In this document: piece after piece, positions 15,808-24,493 of the stretch
Position numbering within the stretch: position 1 is the stretch's first letter
How the letters are laid out: the number at the start of each line of letters is the position of its first letter
Origin: an uncultured Erysipelotrichaceae bacterium
GTDB lineage: Bacteria; Bacillota_I; Bacilli_A; RF39; UBA660
Length of the DNA stretch: 53,577 nt
Reading direction: 5' to 3'
Assembly (NCBI GenBank): GCA_948442015.1
Contig: CAOJRP010000009.1
Coordinates: 1 to 53,577, forward strand
Notes under the pieces: generated by a model
Databases searched by the model: none
Seen by the model: only the letters and a program-made list of their open reading frames with translations
What the model was told of the DNA's origin: nothing
Position numbers and translations under genes: made by a program

Positions 15808-18687
15808 TGAGCAACTATTAGCAATAATAATTTTTCTTTCAACGTTTTTCGATAAACCATTATAAGTAATTGTATATTTTATTGTATAAACGCCTTCAAA
15901 TGAACGGTCAATTTCATTTTGACTTCTTGTAATTTTAGCATCTTTTGTAACATCTTTTCCATCATAAGTTACTGTAATTGGATTAGAAGTTTTTGTATAT
16001 TCTTCATCATTGTATGTTTCATTTTTTATTGGTAAGCAAGCATTCATAATTTTTACTTGTAATTCTTTAGTATTTGTTGGTTCGTTAGTTGAAGGATTAC
16101 TTGGATTATTTGGATTACTTGGTGGATTATCATTTCCACTTGGATTAGAAGGTGTACTAGCTTTAACATCGATTGTTAATCCTGAACTCATATTATCTTT
16201 AAAAATACTATAAGCAGACTTTATAACAAATGTACATTCCCCTAGACAAGTAGCTGAATACTTAGTATCAGTTGTATAACCAAGAGGAGTTAACGCGCCA
16301 TTTATTTGTTGATATACTTGATATCCAATTGTTCCAATATGTCCTTGATTATAGCTAATTCGATCATTATAATATTTAGTTGCAAATTGATTGTAATTCT
16401 CTTTAAAGAATTCTTCTAAGTAAGCATTATCGATGGCTTTTGGAGTTTCTATTGGATCCCAACTTAAGACAACTGTTGTTCCATTTGAAGTAGAAGTTCC
16501 ATTAGTAGGGTTAGAAAGCTCACTAAACCTTTCAGATACTTCTGATGGTTCAGTTCCTTTTTTAAATAACTCTGTCATAATCATATTTGCTGGCGTATGG
16601 TCACTAGGAGATTGTGGTGGGAATGTTTCCCATTCAACTTTAGCGGATACAACACCTGAAGGTCGCTCAAATTTAGAATTTGGTTTAAAAATTTTATTTC
16701 CAACTAAAGCTGCAATTTTACTTTTTTGATTAGCACCATTAATAGCAGTAGTAAAGTAATCTTTGGATACATCTTTAGCATCATATCCATACCAAATAGA
16801 TATTGAATAATCAGGAGAGTAGAAGTTTGTGTAGTTATCTTTAGCAGCAGATGAAGAAATTCCTGTAGCTTTTAAGAAAGCAGCATCATAAGTTGAAGTA
16901 CCAGTTTTTGAAGCGATATCAGTATTTTTAACTTTTAAGTTACCACCAACTCCATTTTTAGTAGCTGTCATTAAAATATCAGTAATCATATAAGCAGTTT
17001 CTTCGGACATTGCCTTAACTGGTTCAAACTTAAATTCTTGAACTTCGCCAGTATCATTGTAAGTTATTTTAGTAATAGAGTGAGGTTCGATATAATAACC
17101 ACCTCGTCCAAATGCCGCATAGGCAGCGGATAAATCAAGAGGAGTAATACCATCTAATCCTCCAATAGCATAAGCCTCAAATAATTCATCGCCATAATCA
17201 ATACCTAAATTATGGACAAATTCGCCAACTTTTTCTTTATCAACTTGTTGGAAAGCTTGGACAGCTGGAATGTTTCTCGAACGATATAGAGCTGTACGCA
17301 TCGTAATCATTCCTAAATAATCTCCTGATGAGTTTTTTATGGGTGTTCCATTAGAATAAGTCATTTGATTATCAAAGAATGGGGAATAAGTAGAACCATT
17401 ATTATATTCAATATAAGGACCATAATCAAAGATTGGTTTAGCTGTTGAACCAGGATGAGAATTAATAGCGATTGCTCTATTGTGTGCTCGAGCATTATTA
17501 TAATTTCTTCCGCCATTAACTGCTGTAATAGAGCCATCCTTAGTACTTGTAACAGCAATAGCTATTTGAATTTTATCATTAATCCATTTATTACCTAGCT
17601 TTTCATCGTTTAAATCATTTAAGACATCTTGAACTTCTGGATCTAGGGTTGTTTCTATTGTCATGGAAACGTTATAAGGGTCAAAACCTGTTCTTTCTTC
17701 AACTTCCTCAGTAACAGCATCGACAAATGCTTGATACTTATTAACACCAAAGTCAACATTTTTATTTATTAATGATTCGACAGAAATGCTTTCGGCTTCC
17801 TCTTTTTGCTCTTCAGTAATATATCCATGATTAACCATTAAGTTTAAGACAGTACTTCTTCTTTTAGTAGCATACTCAATACTATTAAAAGGATTATAAG
17901 CAGTTGGTGCATTAAATATTCCAGCAAGAAGGGATGCTTCAGCTAAAGTTAAGTCTCTTACTGATTTACCAAAATATGTTTGACTAGCTTGTTCAACTCC
18001 GTAAGTGTTATATCCTAAACATGGAGTATTAACATAGAATTCAATAATTTCTTCTTTGGTATATTTTTTTTCAATTTTAAAGACTGATAAATAAATATCT
18101 CTAAACTTTCTTATAATTCCTGCTATACCACTTGCTTCATTCCCGTTAAATGATTGTTTGGCAAGCTGCATAGTAAGAGTTGATGCTCCACCAGCACCAG
18201 CTTGACCTGTTAATTGGCCTAATGTAGCTTTTGCAAATCTTGCAATATCAAGTCCATTATGTTGAAAGAATCTAGAGTCTTCTGTAGCAACAATCGCATC
18301 AACTAAAACTTGGGGAAGTTCTTCGTAAGTAACTAACTCTCTATTTTCTGCTCCAAGACGAGCATACTCGTTACCATTAATATCTAAAAGAACTGTTGAT
18401 TCTTTATTATATAATTTCTTTTCATCAAATTGAGGAGTTGTAAAAATAATATAAAGAAAGAAAGCAATAACGGCACTAATTCCTGTTATACCTAAAATCA
18501 TTAAAGATATTAGAATAAAGTTTTTTATACGATATTTGCGAAGTTTACTGTTATTAGTTGGTTCTTTTTTTGTTTTTGTTGTTATTTTGGGCTCTTTCTT
18601 TTCAATCTTCTTATCGACCTTTTTTTCTCCATTTTTCTTTTCAATTGTTACGACTTTCTTATTTGTATTATTACTTTTTTTATTCAT
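15805..18687 (-). CDS. Class A penicillin-binding protein 1A (glycosyltransferase/transpeptidase)
   Basis: Bifunctional peptidoglycan synthase. The ATG at 18687 follows AAGGAG by seven bases; it overlaps recU by eight bases. Order in the 960 residues: long Lys-rich cytoplasmic tail (1-45), transmembrane helix (about 50-75), glycosyltransferase GT51 domain with ATEDSRFFQHNG and GGASTLTMQLAKQ, and transpeptidase domain with the active-site STAKP, the SRN triad and KTGTS. A C-terminal extension follows. It has a fibronectin-like stretch, a linker rich in Pro, Ser and Asn, and a final Ig-like domain of about 75 residues with two Cys. The recU-ponA pairing is typical of Bacilli. Confidence 0.95.
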   Translation of the reverse strand: MNKKSNNTNKKVVTIEKKNGEKKVDKKIEKKEPKITTKTKKEPTNNSKLRKYRIKNFILISLMILGITGISAVIAFFLYIIFTTPQFDEKKLYNKESTVLLDINGNEYARLGAENRELVTYEELPQVLVDAIVATEDSRFFQHNGLDIARFAKATLGQLTGQAGAGGASTLTMQLAKQSFNGNEASGIAGIIRKFRDIYLSVFKIEKKYTKEEIIEFYVNTPCLGYNTYGVEQASQTYFGKSVRDLTLAEASLLAGIFNAPTAYNPFNSIEYATKRRSTVLNLMVNHGYITEEQKEEAESISVESLINKNVDFGVNKYQAFVDAVTEEVEERTGFDPYNVSMTIETTLDPEVQDVLNDLNDEKLGNKWINDKIQIAIAVTSTKDGSITAVNGGRNYNNARAHNRAIAINSHPGSTAKPIFDYGPYIEYNNGSTYSPFFDNQMTYSNGTPIKNSSGDYLGMITMRTALYRSRNIPAVQAFQQVDKEKVGEFVHNLGIDYGDELFEAYAIGGLDGITPLDLSAAYAAFGRGGYYIEPHSITKITYNDTGEVQEFKFEPVKAMSEETAYMITDILMTATKNGVGGNLKVKNTDIASKTGTSTYDAAFLKATGISSSAAKDNYTNFYSPDYSISIWYGYDAKDVSKDYFTTAINGANQKSKIAALVGNKIFKPNSKFERPSGVVSAKVEWETFPPQSPSDHTPANMIMTELFKKGTEPSEVSERFSELSNPTNGTSTSNGTTVVLSWDPIETPKAIDNAYLEEFFKENYNQFATKYYNDRISYNQGHIGTIGYQVYQQINGALTPLGYTTDTKYSATCLGECTFVIKSAYSIFKDNMSSGLTIDVKASTPSNPSGNDNPPSNPNNPSNPSTNEPTNTKELQVKIMNACLPIKNETYNDEEYTKTSNPITVTYDGKDVTKDAKITRSQNEIDRSFEGVYTIKYTITYNGLSKNVERKIIIANSCS

Positions 18688-19255
18688 CTTCATTCTCCTT
18701 AAAATAAATTTCATCTATAATTTTTAAATAATCAAGTGGGGGTAAATAACTTTCTTTAATAATAAAACCTTTATCTTTAATATAATCATAGGCAATAGAT
18801 TTTCTTGTATTATTATCAATATAGAAAAGATAATCTTCTCCTTTTAAAAAATATGTTATATTATTCATTCTAATGATTAAGAAAGCAATTCCCTTATGTC
18901 TTATAATACCTCTTATGTGTTCTTCCTGATGTTTATGTATATTAGCAAGTGGAAAAGCTGTTTTGTTTTTGGTTACTTTCGCATCAAAGTCAATATATCT
19001 TCCTTTGTAAAGCCCATTATAATCTAGAGTTGATTGTTCTTTAAAATAAGCTTTTTCAATCATTTTCTTTTGATTTTTATAAGATACATCAACAATTCCA
19101 ATCGGTGTCGGTTTTTTATATATTAGAGCCAAATCTTTTTCTTTGTAATAATTATTGGTAATATTAAGTTCATTTTCTAAGTCCATACCTCGATTACCAT
19201 GTTGTCCTATGTTTTGTTTGTTATAACTCTTTTTGATATTGTTTGGATATAACAC
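18680..19255 (-). CDS. recU: Holliday junction resolvase RecU
   Basis: Structure-specific nuclease that cuts four-way junctions in recombination. The GTG at 19255 is chosen because it lies six bases after AAAGGTG; the upstream in-frame GTG overlaps that site. The 191-residue product has the N-terminal NRGMDLENELNITN, the active-site region STLDYNGLYKGRYIDFDAK with its acidic residues and Lys, and the later HKHQEEHI. It overlaps the pbp1A start, so resolvase and wall synthase are co-translated as in other Bacilli. Confidence 0.94.
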   Translation of the reverse strand: MLYPNNIKKSYNKQNIGQHGNRGMDLENELNITNNYYKEKDLALIYKKPTPIGIVDVSYKNQKKMIEKAYFKEQSTLDYNGLYKGRYIDFDAKVTKNKTAFPLANIHKHQEEHIRGIIRHKGIAFLIIRMNNITYFLKGEDYLFYIDNNTRKSIAYDYIKDKGFIIKESYLPPLDYLKIIDEIYFKENEDE

Positions 19256-19399
19256 ATAAATCACCTTTTATAATTATACTATAATAAGGAAAAAAAGTCA
19301 CTTTTGGTTTTTCAATTTCTTTTATTAGACATTTATTGACATCTCTTGTCGAAAATACTGAAAGTATCAAAGAATATAATTATAATAGGGACAGAAAGG

Positions 19400-19522
19400 G
19401 TGATATTTATATTAAGAATTGACTATTTTATTGAAGAAATTATTAATGATGTTAGTATGAGTATTATAAGTTTAAATTCAAGTGATTTGGAAAATGAAGA
19501 TACAAGAGACAAAAAAGAATAG
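19400..19522 (+). CDS. Possible small protein, about 36-40 residues
   Basis: An open frame reading about ILRIDYFIEEIINDVSMSI... and ending in a charged tail (EDTRDKKE) lies in the 360-base gap between recU and gpsB. A GAAAGGGTGAT motif precedes it, like the Shine-Dalgarno of gpsB (AGAAGGGTGATTATTTATG). Here, however, the codon at the expected position is ATA, not ATG, and the only canonical start is a GTG inside the Shine-Dalgarno. Either a non-standard start or a gene that lost its start codon. No homologue recognised. TATAAT-like sequence sits at about 19375-19386. Confidence 0.3.
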   Translation: MIFILRIDYFIEEIINDVSMSIISLNSSDLENEDTRDKKE

Positions 19523-19560
19523 TTGTAAATAAGACAAAATTTGCCAAAATAATCCTTTTC

Positions 19561-19590
19561 TTGACAATGTAATAGCATTTAATTTATAAT
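19561..19590 (+). promoter_or_regulatory. Promoter of gpsB (and probably rnpB)
   Basis: Perfect TTGACA at 19561-19566 and perfect TATAAT at 19585-19590, 18 bases apart: the strongest consensus promoter in the window. Confidence 0.75.
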
Positions 19591-19616
19591 TGACTATGTA
19601 AGAAGGGTGATTATTT

Positions 19617-19946
19617 ATGTATAGTGATAAATTAGAATTATCTCCACAAGAAATATTAGATAAAGAATTTAAGATTGACGCTCGTGGTTATAGACCACAA
19701 GAAGTTGATAAATTCCTTGATTTAGTCATTAAAGATTATACGGAGTTTGCAAGTATTATCAAAAAACTTGAAAAAGATTTATCTGATATTAATGATGAAA
19801 ATGCAAGACTTAAAGCTGAGATTAGAAGAATTAAAGCTAATATTGAAGCTGCAGAGTCATCTACAACAACAGGAGGAGTTAATAACAATGACCTTCTTAG
19901 AAGACTTAGTCAATTAGAAAAAGTAGTCTTTGGAAGAAACGAATAA
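19617..19946 (+). CDS. gpsB: Cell division/elongation coordinator GpsB
   Basis: DivIVA-family adaptor that shuttles class A PBPs between septum and side wall. The 109-residue product begins with the DivIVA/GpsB N-terminal domain (LSPQEILDKEFKIDARGYRPQEVDKFLDLVIKD in pieces: a membrane-binding loop, then a coiled coil to about residue 75). It ends in a short C-terminal helix (NNDLLRRLSQLEKVVFGRN) that makes trimers in the family. Length and final domain distinguish it from full DivIVA. It lies close to pbp1A (opposite strand), its usual partner, and directly abuts the RNase P RNA. Confidence 0.92.
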   Translation: MYSDKLELSPQEILDKEFKIDARGYRPQEVDKFLDLVIKDYTEFASIIKKLEKDLSDINDENARLKAEIRRIKANIEAAESSTTTGGVNNNDLLRRLSQLEKVVFGRNE

Positions 19947-20292
19947 TACTTTAGGCAAATGCTGCATTTAAGTATGTAGAGGAAAGTCCATGCTCACACG
20001 ACCTGAGAAGTGGTTGTAAGTGTTCGTGCTTGGGGAATTAATAACCCAAGGCAGGTAACTGACGGCTTCGAAATAACCTTAAATGGTTAAATTAGATATA
20101 AAAGTGCCAAAGAGACGAGTTATTTTGGAAACGAAATAGGTGGAACGGGGTAAACCCCACGAGTGAGAAACCCAAATTATGGTAGGGGAGCTTTTGCTAG
20201 GAATCAAACGATGCGAAAGACTTGGTAACAAGTAGATAAATATTTGCCACTCAAGTTAAACTTGAGTACAGAACATGGCTTATTAAGTGTTA
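19946..20292 (+). ncRNA. rnpB: RNase P RNA, class B (Bacillus type)
   Basis: Catalytic RNA that matures tRNA 5' ends. Diagnostic conserved segments are present in order: GAGGAAAGTCCATGCTC, AGTGTTCGTGC, AAAGTGCCA, GTGGAACGGGGTAAACCCC-like sequence, GAGAAACCCAAATT, GGTAGGGGAGC and, near the 3' end, ACAGAACATGGCTTA. P1 pairs AATACTT at the 5' end with AAGTGTT at the 3' end. The GAGAAACCCAAATTATGGTAGGGG segment and overall order resemble the B. subtilis class B RNA, which supports a Bacilli affiliation. It starts right at the gpsB stop codon. Confidence 0.95.
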
Positions 20293-20325
20293 TTTTTTAT
20301 TAAAAATAGATTGGAGTGAATAACT

Positions 20326-20802
20326 TTGAATGAGATTGGCGAGATGCTAAGGGGGAGTCGTTTAGAGTCTGGAGTTAGCTTGGAAGAGGCCAGTGCAGAT
20401 TTAAAGATTAAAACACTAATATTAGAAAATATTGAAGATGGTAACATCGGTTGTTTTAAAGATATTTTTGTCTTAAAAGATTATATCTATGATTATGCTA
20501 AATACTTAGGGCTTGATGCGGATAAGACGATTGATTCGTTTAATGAGTATTTATTTGAGTATACTTCGAAAATTCCGGTTGAAGAAATTGAAAAAGAAGT
20601 CGAAAGACAAAAAAAAGAGGAAGAAGAAAAAAAGGAAGAAAAGATTGTTTCTCCTTATACTATTCAAAAAAATAATATTAGTAAATTAAGAGTAGTAGCT
20701 TATATAGTTGGAATTTTGATAGCTATTTTGCTTATCGTTTGGGCTGTTAAACAAATAGTTATTGATAACGGGATAACTGATAAGATAAGTTATATTAGAT
20801 AA
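20326..20802 (+). CDS. RodZ/YmfM-like protein (HTH plus one transmembrane helix)
   Basis: The 158-residue protein starts with an HTH_25 domain (IGEMLRGSRLESGVSLEEASADL..., residues 1-70) as in RodZ. A very charged Glu/Lys linker (about 85-105) and one membrane helix (about 120-142) follow, and only about 15 residues are outside. RodZ links MreB to the wall machinery; the short outer part makes this more like B. subtilis YmfM, which also precedes pgsA. Start is TTG, preceded by GGAG. pgsA follows after 11 bases. Confidence 0.8.
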   Translation: MNEIGEMLRGSRLESGVSLEEASADLKIKTLILENIEDGNIGCFKDIFVLKDYIYDYAKYLGLDADKTIDSFNEYLFEYTSKIPVEEIEKEVERQKKEEEEKKEEKIVSPYTIQKNNISKLRVVAYIVGILIAILLIVWAVKQIVIDNGITDKISYIR

Positions 20803-20813
20803 GAGGTTGTAGA

Positions 20814-21419
20814 ATGAAAAAAATGAATTTACCAAATAAAATCACAGTAGTTAGAATAGCTTTAGCAGTTATAATCTTAATTTTACTTGTCTTTCCTTGG
20901 TATCAATTAAATATAAGTTTTCCTGTTTATTCTGTAATGGGAGTTCAAAATATTGATTTGAAATATTTAATTTCGGGAGTGTTATTTTTGATAGCTTCGG
21001 TGACTGACTTTTTAGATGGTTATATTGCAAGAAGCAAAAACTTAGTTACTGATTTTGGTAAAGTAATGGATGCTATTGCTGATAAAGTTTTAGTTAATGG
21101 CTTGTTAGTTATTTTAGCTTATAATGATTTTATTAGTGTTATTGTCCCTGTTATTATTATTACAAGAGACATCGTAGTTGACTCTATTAAAATGGCTAGT
21201 GGGAATAAAGGACGTGTTGTAGCAGCTAGTTGGCCAGGTAAAATTAAAACAATTTGTATGATGATTGGGTTAACATTAACATTATTTTATAATTTACCAT
21301 TTGCTTTCTTTGGTATTCGAATTGACCAGTTATTTGTCTTTGCAGCAACTATTTTATCGATTGTGTCAGCTTGTCAGTATTATGTTGCTAATAAAGATTT
21401 TATCTTTAATGAGATATAA
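20814..21419 (+). CDS. pgsA: CDP-diacylglycerol-glycerol-3-phosphate 3-phosphatidyltransferase
   Basis: Integral membrane enzyme making phosphatidylglycerol phosphate, the first committed step to acidic phospholipids. The 201-residue product carries the CDP-alcohol phosphotransferase motif DG-x2-AR-x8-G-x3-D-x3-D as DGYIARSKNLVTDFGKVMDAIAD (read in two halves), and about five to six membrane helices. The first loop (about residues 30-45) is somewhat longer than usual. Same operon as the RodZ-like gene; a terminator follows. Confidence 0.94.
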   Translation: MKKMNLPNKITVVRIALAVIILILLVFPWYQLNISFPVYSVMGVQNIDLKYLISGVLFLIASVTDFLDGYIARSKNLVTDFGKVMDAIADKVLVNGLLVILAYNDFISVIVPVIIITRDIVVDSIKMASGNKGRVVAASWPGKIKTICMMIGLTLTLFYNLPFAFFGIRIDQLFVFAATILSIVSACQYYVANKDFIFNEI

Positions 21420-21422
21420 AAG

Positions 21423-21446
21423 CAAAAAGCAGAAAGTGCTTTTTTG
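21423..21446 (+). terminator. Terminator after pgsA
   Basis: AAAGCA / TGCTTT stem around GAAAG, running into TTTTTT. Confidence 0.65.
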
Positions 21447-21499
21447 CTTGTAATTTCAGTATATTAGTGTATAATACTTTTTTATGGAGGAAGAAAAAA

Positions 21500-22552
21500 A
21501 TGACAATATTTGAAGAATATTTAAGTAGTAAAAGAGAAGAAAATAAGTTGGAAATGGATTATTTATGGAGCTTTCATGATTTTCGAAGTAATATGGATAA
21601 TGTTCCCCAAGCTAAGAATGATATAGTTACTTGTAATATGGCTTTAAATAACTATGTTAAGGCATTAGAAACAAGAATAAGTATTGGTAATAAAATTTGT
21701 GAACTTTCTTACTTAACAAATGAGGAAGCAAGAACTATATTACCTAAAGTTATGAAAGATTACACTTTTGAAGATTACGAATTTAAAAGTTTAGTAATTG
21801 ATGGCTTAAGAAGAGTTTTTTTGATAAAAAAAGGAGCATCTTTAGATTTTGAATTAACAATGGATAATTTATTAACGAACGAGAATATTATTTTTTTATC
21901 ATCAAAATCTGCCCAAAACGGGTTCTGTTTATATCAAAATATTCCAAAAACAGATGATATTGGATTGGAAGTTGTTGCTTTGTTTAATGGTAATGTTTCA
22001 GTATTAAAAGAATTTCTTAATGCCTATATCACTACAAGGGCAAAAACTAATATTACTTTAGAAGATTATTATATTTCTACTCGTAATAATATATCATATG
22101 GGTATGATGAAGCATTAGCAGAATATTATGGTTTAGATGATGCTTATCAAGCATATGATAGAGAAAAACAAAGAAGAGATAAAAGAAGATTAGATGCTTA
22201 TTATCATCAAAAACAAAAAAATGCAAAAAATCAAGTGAAAGCTAGAAGAAAATTAGAACAATTACCTAATAAGTATATGCCACAAGAAAATGTCGGAACT
22301 TTAACTTTTATCAGGAAACTAGAACTGATGTTGGGAAGAAAATTTTCATCAATAGAGAAAGATACAATAAAAAGTTGGATAATTTTTGGATTTGATGAAG
22401 ATGTAATTATGGAAGCTTATAATGAAGCAAGTATAAGAGGAAATTACAATCCTAGTGCTGTTGCTGAGATATTAAGAGATTTAATAACTTTTGAGCAAAA
22501 AGAAAATAATGTAAAAAATATAATGTTGACTAAAGAAATGCAAAAGCAATAA
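21500..22552 (+). CDS. DnaD-domain protein (second paralogue)
   Basis: ATG at 21500 follows GGAGG; the frame is open to 21467 but without a better start. The 350-residue protein is unlike DnaD in its first 220 residues, which I do not recognise. It then has a Lys/Arg/Gln-rich stretch (about 215-270). A DnaD/DnaB_2 C-terminal domain follows (about 278-340) with GTLTFIRKLELMLGRKFS, IKSWIIFGFDEDVIMEAYNEA and AVAEILRDL. That domain binds DNA and partner proteins in replication restart. It takes the place of cinA between pgsA and recA. Possible role: DnaB-like loader or a replication/regulatory factor; uncertain. Confidence 0.75.
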   Translation: MTIFEEYLSSKREENKLEMDYLWSFHDFRSNMDNVPQAKNDIVTCNMALNNYVKALETRISIGNKICELSYLTNEEARTILPKVMKDYTFEDYEFKSLVIDGLRRVFLIKKGASLDFELTMDNLLTNENIIFLSSKSAQNGFCLYQNIPKTDDIGLEVVALFNGNVSVLKEFLNAYITTRAKTNITLEDYYISTRNNISYGYDEALAEYYGLDDAYQAYDREKQRRDKRRLDAYYHQKQKNAKNQVKARRKLEQLPNKYMPQENVGTLTFIRKLELMLGRKFSSIEKDTIKSWIIFGFDEDVIMEAYNEASIRGNYNPSAVAEILRDLITFEQKENNVKNIMLTKEMQKQ

Positions 22553-22616
22553 TTGAAAAATTGCTTTCTTTTTTTTGCAATAATTGAAAAATTGCTAAGC
22601 AATAATTGAATTATTG
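22546..22616 (+). repeat. Triple GCAATAATTGAA palindrome array, also terminator
   Basis: Copies at 22546-22564 and 22577-22595 (GCAATAATTGAAAAATTGC) and a perfect CAATAAT-TGA-ATTATTG at 22600-22616. The first overlaps the stop codon of the upstream gene and is followed by T-rich sequence, so it probably terminates it. The same CAATAAT-N3-ATTATTG palindrome is at 9508-9524 and a variant at 53295-53311. Confidence 0.65.
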
Positions 22617-22656
22617 ACAAAAAAATGTTCTAAAATACAATTGTTCGAAAAAAATA

Positions 22657-22685
22657 TTGACAAACAAATAAAATTATAATACAAT
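22657..22685 (+). promoter_or_regulatory. recA promoter
   Basis: TTGACA at 22657-22662, 17 bases, TACAAT at 22680-22685. Just upstream, GTTC at 22627 and TTGTTCG at 22642 give at best a degenerate LexA-like site (one half, CGAAC on the minus strand, is good). Confidence 0.6.
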
Positions 22686-22719
22686 GAAGAAGTAAGAGAA
22701 GAAACGGAAGGAATAAATT

Positions 22720-23772
22720 ATGAAAACAACAAAAAACATTAAAGAAAAAGATAAGGCTTTAGAATCAGTCTTAGCAGATATCGAAAAACAATTTGGGAAA
22801 GGAGCTATAATGAAGCTTGGGGAACAAGAACATATGAAAGTTGATGTTACATCTACAGGATCTTTAAGTCTTGACATTGCTTTAGGTGTTGGTGGTTTTC
22901 CAAAAGGAAGAATTATTGAAATATATGGCCCAGAATCTTCTGGTAAAACAACTTTTGCTTTGCAAGCTATAGCAGAAGTGCAAAAAGAAGGAGGACGTGC
23001 AGCATTTATTGATGCTGAGCATGCCTTAGATCCTGTTTATGCTAAAGCTTTGGGGGTAGATATAAATGAACTTTTATTATCGCAACCTGATACCGGAGAA
23101 CAAGCTTTAGAAATATGTGAAGCATTAGTTAGAAGTGAAGCCGTTAATATTGTCGTTATAGATTCGGTAGCGGCCTTAGTTCCCCAAGCTGAAATTGATG
23201 GCGAAATGGGAGATTCTCATGTTGGCTTACAAGCAAGACTTATGTCTCAGGCTTTAAGAAAATTATCAGGAACAATTAACAAAACTAAAACTACAGCAAT
23301 TTTTATTAATCAATTAAGAGAAAAAGTTGGAGTTTTATTTGGAAATCCTGAAACAACTCCTGGTGGTCGTGCTTTGAAATTCTATTCAACTATTCGTCTT
23401 GATATAAGAAGAGCAGAAAGTATAAAAATGGGAGACCAAATTATTGGAAACAAGACAAATATTAAAGTTGTTAAAAATAAAGTTGCTCCACCATTTAAGA
23501 CAGCAGTTGTAGACATTATGTATGGTGAAGGAGTTTCTAAAGAAGGAGAATTAATCGATTTAGGTTCCGAATGTGGTGTATTAGAAAAAAGTGGTGCTTG
23601 GTATGCTTATAAAGGTGAAAAAATTGGCCAAGGTAAAGAAAATGTTAAAATTTACTTGAAAGAAAATGCTACTATTAAAGAAGAAATTGAAAAAGAAGTT
23701 CGTGATTTCTATTTTAATCATAAAGATAAAGAAGAAGATATAATTAAGGAAGTTAAGGAGGAAGAAGAATAG
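22720..23772 (+). CDS. recA: Recombinase RecA
   Basis: ATP-dependent strand exchange protein and SOS co-protease. The 350-residue protein has Walker [10 protein letters not shown] (about 68-76), Walker B region [13 protein letters not shown], the L1/L2 loops with [18 protein letters not shown] and [22 protein letters not shown], and an acidic C-terminal tail. Start ATG after GGAAGGA. It lies upstream of rny as in Bacillus and overlaps the next small gene by one base. Confidence 0.98.
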   Translation: MKTTKNIKEKDKALESVLADIEKQFGKGAIMKLGEQEHMKVDVTSTGSLSLDIALGVGGFPKGRIIEIYGPESSGKTTFALQAIAEVQKEGGRAAFIDAEHALDPVYAKALGVDINELLLSQPDTGEQALEICEALVRSEAVNIVVIDSVAALVPQAEIDGEMGDSHVGLQARLMSQALRKLSGTINKTKTTAIFINQLREKVGVLFGNPETTPGGRALKFYSTIRLDIRRAESIKMGDQIIGNKTNIKVVKNKVAPPFKTAVVDIMYGEGVSKEGELIDLGSECGVLEKSGAWYAYKGEKIGQGKENVKIYLKENATIKEEIEKEVRDFYFNHKDKEEDIIKEVKEEEE

Positions 23773-24362
23773 TGGAAGAAAAAAGCATAACGAAGTATTT
23801 AGTAGCTATAATTATCGCTTTAATTATAGCAGTTGTTATAATATTTAGTGTCAAAACATTGAAAAAAGATAAAGCGGTTAGTTGCCAAGAATGTGAAGAA
23901 TGTAAGGCTATTGAAAAAATAGATTCTTATAAAACTTATTTAAATAATTTAAAAGAATCTCAAAAAGATAAATTTGTTTATATAACAGATATAACTTATG
24001 ATTTAGCAGATAGAACAGAATTATATGCTATTTTAGATAAGAGTAATCCTTTATATAAAACTTTGAAAGAAAAATATGAAGATATTCCTGGTTACTGTAA
24101 TAATGAAAAATGTGAGCAAGGAGTTAAAGTAACTGATAAAGAAATAGTTGATATATTTCATGTTAAAGAAGGAAAAAAAGATCTTGTTTTTGTAATAGAT
24201 TCAATAGGAACACTTTATTATATTAATCAAACGAAAGATTCATTAGAATTAAAAAAATTAGATAAATATAAAAATATAATTAATGTCTTTAATCCTAATG
24301 ATTCCTATACTATTCAAGCAAGAGATATTGAGGGAAATACACATTATTTAAATTTAGAATAA
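23772..24362 (+). CDS. Membrane-anchored protein of unknown function
   Basis: The GTG start overlaps the recA stop (TAGTG), so translation is coupled. The 196-residue product has one N-terminal membrane helix (about residues 9-28). A Cys pair motif CQECEEC follows just after the helix, then a soluble domain with two more Cys (GYCNNEKCEQG). The C-terminal half has short beta-type segments ending in a region that reads YTIQARDIEGNTHYLNLE. The topology suggests an extracytoplasmic domain. No family recognised, and no evident link to recombination apart from position. Confidence 0.7.
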   Translation: MEEKSITKYLVAIIIALIIAVVIIFSVKTLKKDKAVSCQECEECKAIEKIDSYKTYLNNLKESQKDKFVYITDITYDLADRTELYAILDKSNPLYKTLKEKYEDIPGYCNNEKCEQGVKVTDKEIVDIFHVKEGKKDLVFVIDSIGTLYYINQTKDSLELKKLDKYKNIINVFNPNDSYTIQARDIEGNTHYLNLE

Positions 24363-24363
24363 G

Positions 24364-24389
24364 ATTGCATAAGAGCAATTTTATTTTTA
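24364..24389 (+). terminator. Weak terminator after recA unit
   Basis: ATTGC / GCAAT stem with a six-base loop, followed by TTTATTTTT. Confidence 0.4.
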
Positions 24390-24493
24390 TAGAAAAAATT
24401 ATTTTCTTGCCAACGGAGGAAAATACAATTATAATAAAAATATAGATATTTAAAAATTATTGAATTTCTATAAATAGATATGGAGGAATTAAA

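Noticed and set aside
22621..22650. LexA (SOS) box upstream of recA
   Set aside because: Only one half-site (CGAAC) is good; the other half deviates at two or three positions, so I do not call it.
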